Assembly (NCBI GenBank): GCA_017302435.1
Contig: JAFLDL010000050.1
Location: 1 to 32,909, forward strand
Direction of reading: 5' to 3'
Origin: Candidatus Accumulibacter necessarius
GTDB lineage: Bacteria; Pseudomonadota; Gammaproteobacteria; Burkholderiales; Rhodocyclaceae
DNA: 32,909 nucleotides
In this document: positions 24,500 to 32,909 of the stretch, one piece after another
Numbering within the stretch: position 1 is the first letter of the stretch
Layout of the letters: the number at the start of each line of letters is the position of its first letter
Position numbers and translations under genes: made by a program
Notes under the pieces: model-generated
The model's input: the letters and a program-made list of their open reading frames with translations, nothing else
Database searches by the model: none
Told to the model about the DNA's origin: nothing

Positions 24500-27283
24500 A
24501 TGAATACACGTAACTCGATGCACACGCTGCGCAAGGCGACCGCTTCGGCATTGCTGGCTACTCTTCTCCTGGTCGGCTGCGGCGGCGATAACCCGACAGC
24601 TCTGCTGTCTTCGGCGAAGGAATCGCTGCTGAAGCACGACCACAAGACTGCCGTCATCCAGTTGAAGAACGCCTTGCAGAAGGATCCCCAACTTGCCGAG
24701 GCGCGTTTTCTGCTTGCCAAGGCGCTGCTTGAAGGAAGCGATCCAACGGGCGCCGAGGTCGAGTTGCGCAAGGCGAAGGATCTGAACTACCCGGCCGATG
24801 AGGTGGTTCCCTTGCTGGCACGCACCCTGTTGATGCTGGGACAGCCCGAGAAAGTGACAAACGAGTTGGCCAAAGCCGATCTCACGACGGCGGCGGCGAA
24901 GGCCGCATTGCAGACTTCGATTGGTCAGGCCTACCTGATGCAGGGCAAGCCGGATAAGGCTGAGGCGGCTTATGCCGCGTCACTGGCTGCCGAACCGGGC
25001 AACGCCCCGGCCTTGATCGGCGAGGCGCGGCTGAAAGCCGGCCGCGGTGACCTGCCGGGGGCCGTCGCGCTGCTCGACAGTGCACTCGAGAAATCGCCCA
25101 GGCTGCATGACGCCTGGCAGATCAAGGGGGATCTCCTGTCTGCCCAGGGGGACGCTGCGGGCGCCATGATGTCCTATCGGAAGGCACTGGAAATCAAACC
25201 GGACTATCTCGCTGCGCATGCGGCGATCATTCGGCAGCTGCTGGCGGAGGGCAAGATCGATGAGGCTGGCGTCCAGCTTGCGTCGATGAAACAGATTGCT
25301 GCCAATCATCCCCAGACGCATTACCTGGCGGCCATGCTCGCCTATCAGAGGAAGGACTATGCGGCCGCCAGGGACTCCATTCTCCTGATGCTGCGGGCGG
25401 TCCCCGACAATCCCCTGGGTCTGCAACTGGCAGGCCTGATCGAGTACGAATTGAAGGCCTTCCCACAGGCCGAGACCTACCTGCTCAAGGCGCTGCCGCA
25501 AACTCCGCCGCTTGGTGTTACACGCCGCGTCCTGATCGCCAGCTACCTGCGCAATTCCCAACCGGGCAAGGCCCTGGGCATCCTGGAGCCGGTCCTTGAC
25601 AAGATCGACAAGGATTCGAACATGCTCGCCCTGGCCGGACAGGTGTTTCTGCAGAACGGCCAGATCGACAAGGCGGGGACGTATTTTGCGCAGGCTGCCG
25701 CGCTCGATCCCAAGAATCCGGGCAAGCGCACCTCGTTGGCGATGGTCAATATGGTAAAAGGCGATAGTGATGTCGCGTTCCGTGATCTGGAACAGGTTGC
25801 GGCGGCGGACCCCGGCAACCGCGCGGATCTGGCCTTGATTGCAGCCCACCTGCAGCGGCGGGAGTTCGATGCGGCGCTGAAAGCAATCGCGGCACTGGAG
25901 AAGAAGCAGCCCGACAATCCCTTGACATACAACCTGCGCGGTACGGCGCTGCTTGGCAAGCGCGATATCGCCGGGGCGCGGAAGAGCTTTGACAAGGCGC
26001 TGGCCTTGAACGCGGCCTATTTTCCGGCTGCAGCCAATCTGGCAAATCTGGACCTGATCGAGAAGAAACCCGAGGAAGCCCGGAAGCGTTTCGAGGCAGT
26101 GCTGGTCAAAGACCCGAAGAATGTGCAGGCGTTTCTGGCTCTTGCCGAAATGCGGGCGAAATCCGGAGGAACCACCGAAGAGATCGCAGCGCTGATCGGC
26201 AAGGCGGTGACCGCAAACCCGACCGACCCGGCCCCGCGTTTGCGACTGATTGGCCTGTACCTGAGCAAGAACGAGACCAAGAGCGCTCTCACCGCAGCCC
26301 AGGAGGCGCTTGCAGTGCTGCCGGAACGGCCGGAGATCCTCGATGCTGCAGGACGCGCCCAGCAGGCTGCCGGCGACTTCAACCAGGCCCTGGCCACTTA
26401 CGGCAAGCTGGCCGCACTGAAACCGGATTCGCCTTTGCCCTATCTGCGCATGGCCGAAATTGAAATGGCGGCGAAGAACAAGGAGGCTGCACTGCAGAAT
26501 CTGCAAAAGGCACTCAAGGTCAAGCCGGACTCACTCGAGGCCCAGCGCGGGATCATGATGCTTGAACTTGATGCTGGACGCACCAAGGAAGCGCTCGAGG
26601 TCGCTCGTGACGTGCAAAGGCAGAGACCCAAGGAGGCCATCGGCTACATTTTCGCGGGCGACGCGCATGCCTCGAAGAAAGCATGGGGCGATGCCGCGGC
26701 GGCCTATCGCGCCGGGCTCAAGGAAGTCGGGAGCACAGAGCTCGCAGCCAAGCTGCATTCCGCGCTGCTTGCGGGCGGCAACAATGCGGAGGCCGACAAG
26801 TTTGCCGAGACGTGGCTCAAGGAGCATGCCAAGGACGCCCGCTTCCGCCTCTATCTGGCCGAACAGGCGAGCGCCCGCAAGGACTACGCCGGTGCGGCCA
26901 GGCATTACCGCGTGCTGCTCGAAGTGCAGCCGGACAACGCGGCGGTACTCAACAATCTGGCGTGGGTTGCCGGTCAGCTCAAGGATCCGAAGGCGGTTGA
27001 CTATGCCGAGAAGGCGAACAAACTGGCGCCCGATCAACCGGCGCTGATGGACACGCTGGCTGTTCTTCTGGTCGACAAGGGCGATAGCGCACGCGCCATG
27101 GAATTGTTCAAGAAGGCGCTTGAACTGGCGCCGCAGGCGTCGCAGATCCGTTTGAATTACGCCAGAGCGCTGATCAAGGTCGGACAGAAGGGCGAGGCCA
27201 AGATCCAGCTCGATCAACTGGCGAAGCTGGGTGACAAGTTTCCGGCGCAGGCAGCGGTCGCGGAGTTGCAGAAGGGCCTGTAG
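24500..27283 (+). CDS. prsT: PEP-CTERM/EPS system TPR-repeat lipoprotein PrsT
   Basis: A 927-residue lipoprotein. The signal peptide ends in the lipobox LLVGC with Cys27, followed by GGDN, so it is likely sorted to the outer membrane. The rest is a nearly continuous array of about 20 TPR-like helical repeats (for example HKTAVIQLKNALQKDP, KPDKAEAAYAASLAAEP, LNAAYFPAAANLANLDL, AAVLNNLAWVAGQL). This is the PEP-CTERM-associated TPR lipoprotein family. Such scaffolds are thought to serve polymer export or assembly in the periplasm, as AlgK-like proteins do. An in-frame GTG at 24488 exists, but the ATG at 24500 follows a GGGGA motif at proper distance. It follows prsR directly. Confidence 0.94.
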   Translation: MNTRNSMHTLRKATASALLATLLLVGCGGDNPTALLSSAKESLLKHDHKTAVIQLKNALQKDPQLAEARFLLAKALLEGSDPTGAEVELRKAKDLNYPADEVVPLLARTLLMLGQPEKVTNELAKADLTTAAAKAALQTSIGQAYLMQGKPDKAEAAYAASLAAEPGNAPALIGEARLKAGRGDLPGAVALLDSALEKSPRLHDAWQIKGDLLSAQGDAAGAMMSYRKALEIKPDYLAAHAAIIRQLLAEGKIDEAGVQLASMKQIAANHPQTHYLAAMLAYQRKDYAAARDSILLMLRAVPDNPLGLQLAGLIEYELKAFPQAETYLLKALPQTPPLGVTRRVLIASYLRNSQPGKALGILEPVLDKIDKDSNMLALAGQVFLQNGQIDKAGTYFAQAAALDPKNPGKRTSLAMVNMVKGDSDVAFRDLEQVAAADPGNRADLALIAAHLQRREFDAALKAIAALEKKQPDNPLTYNLRGTALLGKRDIAGARKSFDKALALNAAYFPAAANLANLDLIEKKPEEARKRFEAVLVKDPKNVQAFLALAEMRAKSGGTTEEIAALIGKAVTANPTDPAPRLRLIGLYLSKNETKSALTAAQEALAVLPERPEILDAAGRAQQAAGDFNQALATYGKLAALKPDSPLPYLRMAEIEMAAKNKEAALQNLQKALKVKPDSLEAQRGIMMLELDAGRTKEALEVARDVQRQRPKEAIGYIFAGDAHASKKAWGDAAAAYRAGLKEVGSTELAAKLHSALLAGGNNAEADKFAETWLKEHAKDARFRLYLAEQASARKDYAGAARHYRVLLEVQPDNAAVLNNLAWVAGQLKDPKAVDYAEKANKLAPDQPALMDTLAVLLVDKGDSARAMELFKKALELAPQASQIRLNYARALIKVGQKGEAKIQLDQLAKLGDKFPAQAAVAELQKGL

Positions 27284-27330
27284 GCTGCCGGTGTGACTCG
27301 GGAAAATCAACGTTACGGGATGGGAAATAG

Positions 27331-28598
<1,268 letters not shown>

Positions 28599-28611
<13 letters not shown>

Positions 28612-29669
28612 GTTCGACTTCTCCTCCCGCCCTGGCTGCGCTCGGCCACCGGCTGCTGGCGCAGCCGGCGCGCTGGCTGGTAACGGGAAGTGCAGGCTTT
28701 ATCGGCTCGCATCTGGTCGAAACCTTGCTCCAACTTGGCCAGACAGTGATCGGGCTGGACAACTTCGCAACCGGTCACCGGCGAAATCTTGACGAGGTCA
28801 GGTCGCTGGTGACGCCGGAACAGTGGCTTCGCCACTGTTTCATCGAGGCCGACATCCGCGATGCTGACGCCTGTCGCGAGGCTTGCCGTGGCGTCGACTT
28901 CGTGCTGCATCAGGCGGCACTGGGTTCTGTTCCGCGTTCACTGGCCCATCCTCTGGCGACCAACGCGGCCAACGTGGACGGCTTTCTCAACATGCTCGTC
29001 GCGGCCCGCGATGCCGGAGTCAAACGCTTCGTCTATGCTGCGTCGAGTTCGACCTATGGTGATCATGAGGCTCTTCCCAAGGTTGAAGACCGCATTGGGC
29101 GGCCGCTATCACCCTATGCCGTGACCAAGCTGGTTAACGAGCTGTATGCCGAGGTGTTCGCTCGTTGCTACGCCTTTCCGTCGATCGGCCTGCGCTATTT
29201 CAACGTCTTCGGCGCCCGCCAGGACCCTGAAGGTGCCTATGCCGCGGTGATCCCCCGCTGGACCCGGGGCATGCTGCTTGGCGGGCAGGTGATGATAAAC
29301 GGGGACGGTGAGACCAGTCGTGACTTCTGCTTCGTGGACAATGCCGTGCAGGCGAACCTGCTGGCGGCAACGACCGACGATCCGGCGGCGGTCAACCAGG
29401 TCTATAACGTCGCGGTGGATGATCGCACGTCGCTCAATCGCTTGTTCGAGATCCTGCGCGACACTCTGGCCGAGCACCGGCCCGAGGTGCGTAGCCTGCG
29501 ACCCGCCTACGGCGATTTTCGGCCGGGCGACGTTCGTCACTCACAGGCCGACATTGCCAAAGCCAGGCGCCTCCTCCACTATGCTCCAAGCCATAGGCTG
29601 GAAGAGGGGGTGCGGGCGTCGATGGCATGGTATGTCTCACACTTCAGCGTAGCCAACGGAGTTTGTTGA
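28599..29669 (+). CDS. tviC: UDP-N-acetylhexosamine 4-epimerase (TviC/WbpP type)
   Basis: A 356-residue short-chain dehydrogenase/reductase. The nucleotide-binding motif [12 protein letters not shown] (about residues 28-39) is followed by a Ser-rich [14 protein letters not shown] segment and the catalytic Tyr/Lys in [15 protein letters not shown] (Tyr near 172). [21 protein letters not shown] and the [16 protein letters not shown] ending are typical of TviC/WbpP. With TviB it would give UDP-GalNAcA. I chose the GTG at 28599, 13 nt inside the end of tviB and preceded by AAGGGG, because it starts just before the conserved fold. Longer in-frame starts would lie deep in tviB. Confidence 0.93.
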
Positions 29670-30595
29670 TGAAACCTTCCTGCTTTCAATGTCCGGCCCT
29701 GGTGCGCCGTGGCGCACTGGTCTTTTGCGGACTGCTGAGCCTGGCCGCGGCGTCCTTGCCGGTTTTCGCAGCCGGGGAGATTCCCCGGGAATCGGATGCC
29801 GAACGTCTGCTGGTTCTGCGCAAGGAGGCCCTGGCCTACGAACATGGCGAAGGCGTGCCGAGGGATCCCGTGCGGGCAGCCAAGCTATATTGTGACGGCG
29901 CACGTGCCGGCGATCCCGAGGCGCAGTTCAGTCTCGGTTGGATGTACGCCAATGGGCGAGGTCTCGAGCGCGACGATGCGCGCGCGGCCTACTTCTTCAA
30001 CCTGGCCGCGAAACAGGGGCATCCGCAGTCCCAGAAGATGCAGCGCTTTGTCGGTGACCCCGCCTCTGACACGCCGGAATGCATGCGCGGCGTGTTTCCT
30101 GCCGACGATGGGCAAGATGTCATGGTCCCGAGCAGCGAAGCTCAGAAAAGGGTTCTCAGTCTGGTCCACCAGCTGGCACCGGAATACGGCGTCAGCCCGC
30201 GCCTGGCGCTGGCCGTCATCCGGACTGAATCCAACTTCAACCCGGCGGCGTTATCAAACAAGAATGCGCAGGGGCTGATGCAGTTGATTCCTGACACTTC
30301 GGCACGGTTCAATGTCAAGAAGCCCTTCGATCCGGAGCAGAACCTGCGTGGCGGTCTGGCCTATCTGCGTTGGTTGCTGGCCTACTTTGAAGGAGACGTC
30401 AGCCTTGTTGCGGCTGCCTACAATGCTGGGGAGGGGGCGGTGAATCGTTATCGGGGGGTGCCGCCTTATGCCGAAACCCGTGGCTATGTCAAACGGATCG
30501 TGAGCCTCTTCAAGCGAGACGATCATCCCTATGACGCCAAGGTGACCACGCCTTCCCCGGAGCTACCGCGTATTCGCCTGACCAGGGGTTCATAG
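29669..30595 (+). CDS. Secreted lytic transglycosylase with Sel1 repeats
   Basis: A 308-residue exported protein. The signal peptide covers about residues 1-35 (LVFCGLLSLAAASLPVFAAG). Two Sel1-type repeats follow (about 50-125, with AYEHGEGVPRDPVRAAKLY and WMYANGRGLERDDARAAYFF). The SLT domain (about 160-290) has the catalytic Glu187 in AVIRTESNFNP, then QGLMQLIPDTSARF, VAAAYNAGEGAVNRY and YVKRIVSLF. It should cleave peptidoglycan to anhydromuropeptides in the periplasm. The ATG at 29669 overlaps the tviC stop as TGATG, so it belongs to the exopolysaccharide operon. Local wall opening for the export machine is a reasonable role; nothing in the sequence proves it. Confidence 0.93.
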   Translation: MKPSCFQCPALVRRGALVFCGLLSLAAASLPVFAAGEIPRESDAERLLVLRKEALAYEHGEGVPRDPVRAAKLYCDGARAGDPEAQFSLGWMYANGRGLERDDARAAYFFNLAAKQGHPQSQKMQRFVGDPASDTPECMRGVFPADDGQDVMVPSSEAQKRVLSLVHQLAPEYGVSPRLALAVIRTESNFNPAALSNKNAQGLMQLIPDTSARFNVKKPFDPEQNLRGGLAYLRWLLAYFEGDVSLVAAAYNAGEGAVNRYRGVPPYAETRGYVKRIVSLFKRDDHPYDAKVTTPSPELPRIRLTRGS

Positions 30596-30597
30596 CG

Positions 30598-31386
30598 ATG
30601 GCCGGATTGGTGGCCGCCAGCAGATTCCTGCTGGCCATCCTGCTGGGCGGGTCCCTGTTGGCTGCCAGCCCCGCCTCGGCCGATCTGCCCGAGACGATCG
30701 AACGCATCAAGCCATCGGTGGTGGTCGTCGGAACCTATCAGCAGACGCGGAGCCCCCAGTTCGTGATGCGGGGTACGGGTTTCGTCGTCGGGGACGGGCG
30801 CCAGGTGGCGACCAATGCGCATGTGATTCAGCAAGCCCTGGATGAGGCTGCCGGGGAGCGACTGGCCATTGTGACGCGTTCGACTCCATCAGGAGCACAG
30901 CAGCGTCCCGCCAGGGTGCTGACGGTCGACAAGGCGCATGATCTTGCGCTGCTGCGTATCGAAGGGCAGGCGCTGCCACCGGTGACCCTGCACGAGTCCG
31001 ACCCGGTCAGGGAAGGACAGTCGGTCGCGTTTACCGGTTTCCCGATTGGCGGCGCCCTGGGTCTTTCGCCAGTGACGCATCGCGGCATCATCTCGGCCAT
31101 TACACCGATCGTCTTGCCCGGTGCGAATGCGCGCCAGCTCAATGCGAGGGTCGTCCAGCAGATCAGGAGCGGCAGCTTCGACATCTACCAGCTGGACGCG
31201 ACGGCCTATCCCGGCAACAGTGGCGGCCCCCTGTATGAGCTGAGTCGTGGCGAGGTGGTCGGCATCATCAACATGGTCTTCGTCAAGGAGAGCAAGGAGT
31301 CGGTCCTCAGCAAGCCGTCGGGAATCAGCTTTGCCATTCCCGTGCGCTTCCTCCGCGAGCTCATGGCGCAAGAAGCGAAGCAGTAG
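30598..31386 (+). CDS. Secreted trypsin-like serine protease (DegP-type fold, no PDZ)
   Basis: A 262-residue protein with a signal peptide to about residue 28 (LLAASPASADLPET). The chymotrypsin-fold triad is complete: His75 in VATNAHVIQ, Asp115 in KAHDLALLRI and Ser208 in AYPGNSGGPLY. There is no room for a C-terminal PDZ domain, unlike DegP/DegQ, so it is a minimal S1C-like protease, presumably periplasmic. It starts two bases after the transglycosylase stop and is the last clear gene of the exopolysaccharide run. A quality-control or processing role on envelope or EPS proteins is inferred from position only. No intrinsic terminator is visible after it. Confidence 0.92.
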   Translation: MAGLVAASRFLLAILLGGSLLAASPASADLPETIERIKPSVVVVGTYQQTRSPQFVMRGTGFVVGDGRQVATNAHVIQQALDEAAGERLAIVTRSTPSGAQQRPARVLTVDKAHDLALLRIEGQALPPVTLHESDPVREGQSVAFTGFPIGGALGLSPVTHRGIISAITPIVLPGANARQLNARVVQQIRSGSFDIYQLDATAYPGNSGGPLYELSRGEVVGIINMVFVKESKESVLSKPSGISFAIPVRFLRELMAQEAKQ

Positions 31387-31388
31387 TC

Positions 31389-31586
31389 GACCTGCCCCAG
31401 AAGCGGGATGAACGCTTCAAGGCGAAGTGTTACACCGTAGAAGCCTTGCGTCGCTTGAAACAGGAGCTATACAGCGGGGTTCGAGAGGGGCGTCTGCCCG
31501 ATTCAGAAACTATGGCCTTCCTTGACAAACACATTTATGGCAAAGAAAACAAGTTGCGCCGCTTGTCTGGCAATGACTGGTTATGA
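31389..31586 (+). pseudogene. Orphan open frame, probably a gene 3' remnant
   Basis: Right after the protease stop, one frame is open to a TGA at 31584-31586. It encodes a hydrophilic, helix-prone stretch of about 65 residues with protein-like composition (ALRRLKQELYSGVREGRLP, AFLDKHIYGKENKLRRLSG). It has no ATG or GTG near its beginning; the only ATG would leave 25 codons. I do not recognise the family. It could be the tail of a gene cut by rearrangement near the mobile boundary, or chance. Confidence 0.3.
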
Positions 31587-31832
31587 ACGCGTGCAGAAGG
31601 GGGCGGCAGGGAAAGCATGGCGATCGGTAGACGCGCTCTCGCTATCGAATATGAGCAGTGGCGGCGATCGGTACCGGGTTCCCTCATTGGAGGCTGTCCG
31701 GCGTCGGGGCCGGTAATCTGTCCCGCTGGTTGCCATGCGGGCGGGTTGCGCCTGTTCATCCGGGGGATTTTCGGGGCACGTAACCCCGGTTTGAAAAACT
31801 GCAGACTGGATGCTGCTGACTCATTGAATGAC
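31587..31832. other. 246-bp gap between the orphan frame and the tRNA fragment
   Basis: I see no gene here. A small dyad CGGGG (31772-31776) with CCCCG (31784-31788) has no T-run on either side. Frames crossing this stretch are short and one of them runs into the tRNA fragment, so none is believable. Confidence 0.4.
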
Positions 31833-31879
31833 TGGTGGGGCGTCAGAGACTCGAACTCTGGACCTACGGATTAAGAGTC
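31833..31879 (-). tRNA. tRNA-Lys(CTT) 3' fragment, likely an attachment-site remnant
   Basis: Read on the minus strand these 47 bases carry a tRNA from the anticodon loop to the CCA end. They comprise loop CTCTTAA with anticodon CTT, the 3' anticodon strand TCCGT, a perfect T arm (CAGAG, TTCGAGT, CTCTG), acceptor strand ACGCCCC, discriminator A and CCA. The 5' half is absent: just before GACTC the bases cannot form the anticodon stem or D arm. It cannot fold into a working tRNA. A sharp truncation inside the anticodon arm is typical of integrase target duplication. Confidence 0.85.
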
Positions 31880-32126
31880 TTCACTTCGTTCATGCTGGGC
31901 GATTCCGAATTGTTCCCAACGTATTGATTTGGAAGGGTTGCAGGCCGGATTCCGGTGGCGGCTTGTTCTGTCCGCTTCTCTGGATATGTGTAATTTTCCG
32001 GGCCTGATTACACAGGAATTACACGGAGCACAAGGGGCAAGCCCAGTGTTCATCCGGGTTCTCGGGTTGCGATTCGCCGGACTATCCGCACTGCCCAATG
32101 ACGCTAGACACTGGGGCGGGCGCAAA
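31880..32126. other. Non-coding junction between tRNA fragment and thermonuclease stub
   Basis: No gene is convincing here. The frame that leads into the thermonuclease stub is open from 31929, but its first 66 residues show no resemblance to a nuclease or to any family I know. The stretch contains the repeated ATTACAC boxes listed separately. Confidence 0.45.
31987..32024. repeat. ATTACAC box cluster (one inverted, two direct copies)
   Basis: TGTGTAAT (31987-31994) is the exact inverse of ATTACACA (32007-32014), and a third copy, ATTACAC, lies at 32018-32024. The two direct copies start 11 bp apart and the inverted pair 20 bp apart, about one and two helical turns. The cluster lies 108-145 bp from the tRNA fragment. 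Confidence 0.65.
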
Positions 32127-32297
32127 TTGAGCGCTGGCCTGGCCTGGTGGTATCGGAAATACAGCAACGAACAATCAGCGCAGGATCGTGGAGCCTACGA
32201 GTTTTCAGAACAGGAAGCCAAGGCGCGGCGTGTTGGATTATGGAGGGATACTGACCCGGTGCCGCCCTGGGATTGGCGGAAGCAGGCACGCCGATGA
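32127..32297 (+). pseudogene. C-terminal remnant of a thermonuclease (SNase family) gene
   Basis: About 56 codons match the end of bacterial secreted thermonucleases: LSAGLAWWYRKYS, then EQSAQDRGAYEFSEQEAKAR, GLWRDTDPVPPWDWRK and the stop. The catalytic region (the Asp/Arg/Glu residues in the first half of the OB fold) is gone, and the upstream sequence in the same frame is unrelated. The fragment therefore cannot be an active nuclease. The break point lies close to 32125. The stop overlaps the next start codon as ATGA, so the ancestral gene was probably cotranscribed with the DUF6794 gene. Confidence 0.75.
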
Positions 32298-32698
32298 AAC
32301 AAAAGGAGTGGCCAGAGACGATCGACGAAGCGGTCGGCGTGGTGATCGCCACCCTTTCTGATGAGGACAAAGCTACGATCGCGGCCATGGCGCAGTCGGA
32401 ACTCATCGGATTGCACATGGGCTTGGGCGCCTGGATTCGCAACAACCTGGGGCTGTGGTCTGGCAATCGGCCGCTGCTCGAATCGACGGGTGAGCCAAAC
32501 GCCGATGATGCTTCGATGGTGATCGTAGAGGCTGTGTGGCGGCGGTTGCGGGAGATGGTGGCTGAAGGTGCATTGAGATGTGTGGCAGCTTACGGCCACG
32601 AGCGGTCATCCGTGGTTTCGCCACGAAGCGGTCGGTCAGGTTCGTTGGCGTATGCGGTTTGGGATTTTGAGGTTGTGCTGCCAACATATGGCGGGTAA
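32294..32698 (+). CDS. DUF6794 domain protein
   Basis: A 134-residue protein from the ATG at 32294. An ATG at 32273 in the same frame is less likely because 32294 overlaps the preceding stop as ATGA. The first 85 residues fit the DUF6794 pattern: EWPETIDEAVGVVIATLSDE, then IGLHMGLGAWIRNNLGLWSG and a closing amphipathic helix IVEAVWRRLREM. The function of the domain is unknown. The last 35 residues, Ser/Arg-rich and ending VLPTYGG, go beyond the usual domain and may be a read-on after a frame change. It probably belongs to the mobile or accessory segment. Confidence 0.6.
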   Translation: MKQKEWPETIDEAVGVVIATLSDEDKATIAAMAQSELIGLHMGLGAWIRNNLGLWSGNRPLLESTGEPNADDASMVIVEAVWRRLREMVAEGALRCVAAYGHERSSVVSPRSGRSGSLAYAVWDFEVVLPTYGG

Positions 32699-32762
32699 GG
32701 TTAGGCCTGTCCGGTTTGGCGGAATTTTAGGGAAACGCTGATTTAATCGCAATATATCCGCA

Positions 32763-32771
32763 TGGTATAAT
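32763..32771 (+). promoter_or_regulatory. Extended -10 promoter of the transposase gene
   Basis: TGGTATAAT gives the TGn extension and a perfect TATAAT (32766-32771), 31 nt before the transposase ATG. A weak TTAATC -35 lies 17 bp upstream, within the presumed terminal repeat. Confidence 0.5.
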
Positions 32772-32802
32772 ACGGGCATTCCAGCACACGCCGGGTAGCG
32801 AG

Positions 32803-32909
32803 ATGAAGCAGATCAGTTTTTCCGAAGTGGAATTTGAAGGCAAGAAGCGGACGACGCGTCGAGAGGTGTTCCTTTCCGAAATGGAGAAGGTAACCCCGTG
32901 GGCGGAGGT
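32803..32909 (+). CDS. IS5 family transposase, N-terminal part
   Basis: The reading frame runs off the window edge after 35 codons. Its start, MKQISFSEVEFEGKKRTTRR followed by EVFLSEMEKVTPWAE, is the typical N-terminus of IS5-subgroup transposases (a phage-replication-like helical domain that precedes the DDE core). The DDE residues lie outside the window, so it is not possible to say whether the gene is intact. Confidence 0.85.
   Translation, partial: MKQISFSEVEFEGKKRTTRREVFLSEMEKVTPWAE

Larger units (their letters stand above)
32727..32909 (+). mobile_element. Left end of an IS5-group insertion sequence (partial)
   Basis: The tetranucleotide TTAG (32727-32730) fits the YTAR target used by IS5-group elements and would be the target duplication. 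The probable terminal inverted repeat starts at 32731 with GGAAACGCTGATTTAATC. An IS5-type transposase gene begins 72 bp inside. The right end is outside the window, so the repeat cannot be paired here. Confidence 0.6.

Noticed and set aside
31772-31788. CGGGG/CCCCG dyad as a terminator for the operon end or the tRNA
   Set aside because: A five-base-pair stem with no T-run on either strand.
31617-31874. 85-codon frame ending in GVRDSNSGPTD
   Set aside because: Its end is the translated reverse complement of the tRNA fragment (the DSNSGP string is a familiar false-gene signature of tRNA 3' ends).

Overview
The window reads as a piece of a GC-rich (roughly 60-65%) betaproteobacterial chromosome. 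The best guess is a Rhodocyclales member, possibly a Candidatus Accumulibacter relative. This rests on the order yciB-yciI-bolA-ppiC-purL, on a PEP-CTERM-type exopolysaccharide regulatory set (prsK-prsR-prsT) beside a PEP-CTERM-associated EpsB-type sugar transferase, and on protein resemblance. No rRNA or other phylogenetic marker is present, so the genus is an inference.

Left part (1-9904): the end of a glycine-rich protein, a secreted DUF2950 protein, then a tight housekeeping run (yciB, yciI, a BolA family gene, a parvulin-type prolyl isomerase) closed by a clear intrinsic terminator at about 3224-3246. It faces purL, which is read leftward from a TATAAT-type promoter. Diverging from purL is the bifunctional NAD(P)HX repair enzyme gene, overlapped by a DMT/EamA permease gene.

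Middle part (10045-16467): a PmrAB/QseBC-like two-component pair is read leftward. Head-to-head with it are a lipid A phosphoethanolamine transferase (EptA) and a PAP2 phosphatase coupled by a GTGA overlap, an apparent envelope-modification module. Then come a patatin-like protein with two altered active-site motifs, a HIT family hydrolase, and a 47-residue single-helix membrane protein on the minus strand.

Exopolysaccharide part (about 17109-31386, all rightward): an O-antigen ligase/polymerase-like membrane protein carrying an apparent extracytoplasmic beta-sandwich insert; a 298-bp AT-rich leader with an IHF-type site and two abutting hairpins; the EpsB-like initiating sugar transferase; the kinase PrsK and the sigma54 activator PrsR; the TPR lipoprotein PrsT; TviB- and TviC-like enzymes expected to make UDP-GalNAcA; a Sel1/SLT lytic transglycosylase; and a secreted trypsin-like protease. 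Together these can start a lipid-linked glycan, supply an acidic sugar, polymerise it, organise its passage through the periplasm and wall, and regulate it. No exosortase (XrtA/EpsH) and no PEP-CTERM substrate lie in this window.

Right edge (31387-32909): a mobile-element boundary. A 47-bp 3' fragment of a tRNA-Lys(CTT) gene, with no 5' half, is what a site-specific integration leaves behind. Its orientation places the element to the right. Next to it are repeated ATTACAC boxes that could be recombinase arm sites, the C-terminal stub of a thermonuclease gene overlapping a DUF6794 gene, and the left end of an IS5-group insertion sequence cut by the window edge.
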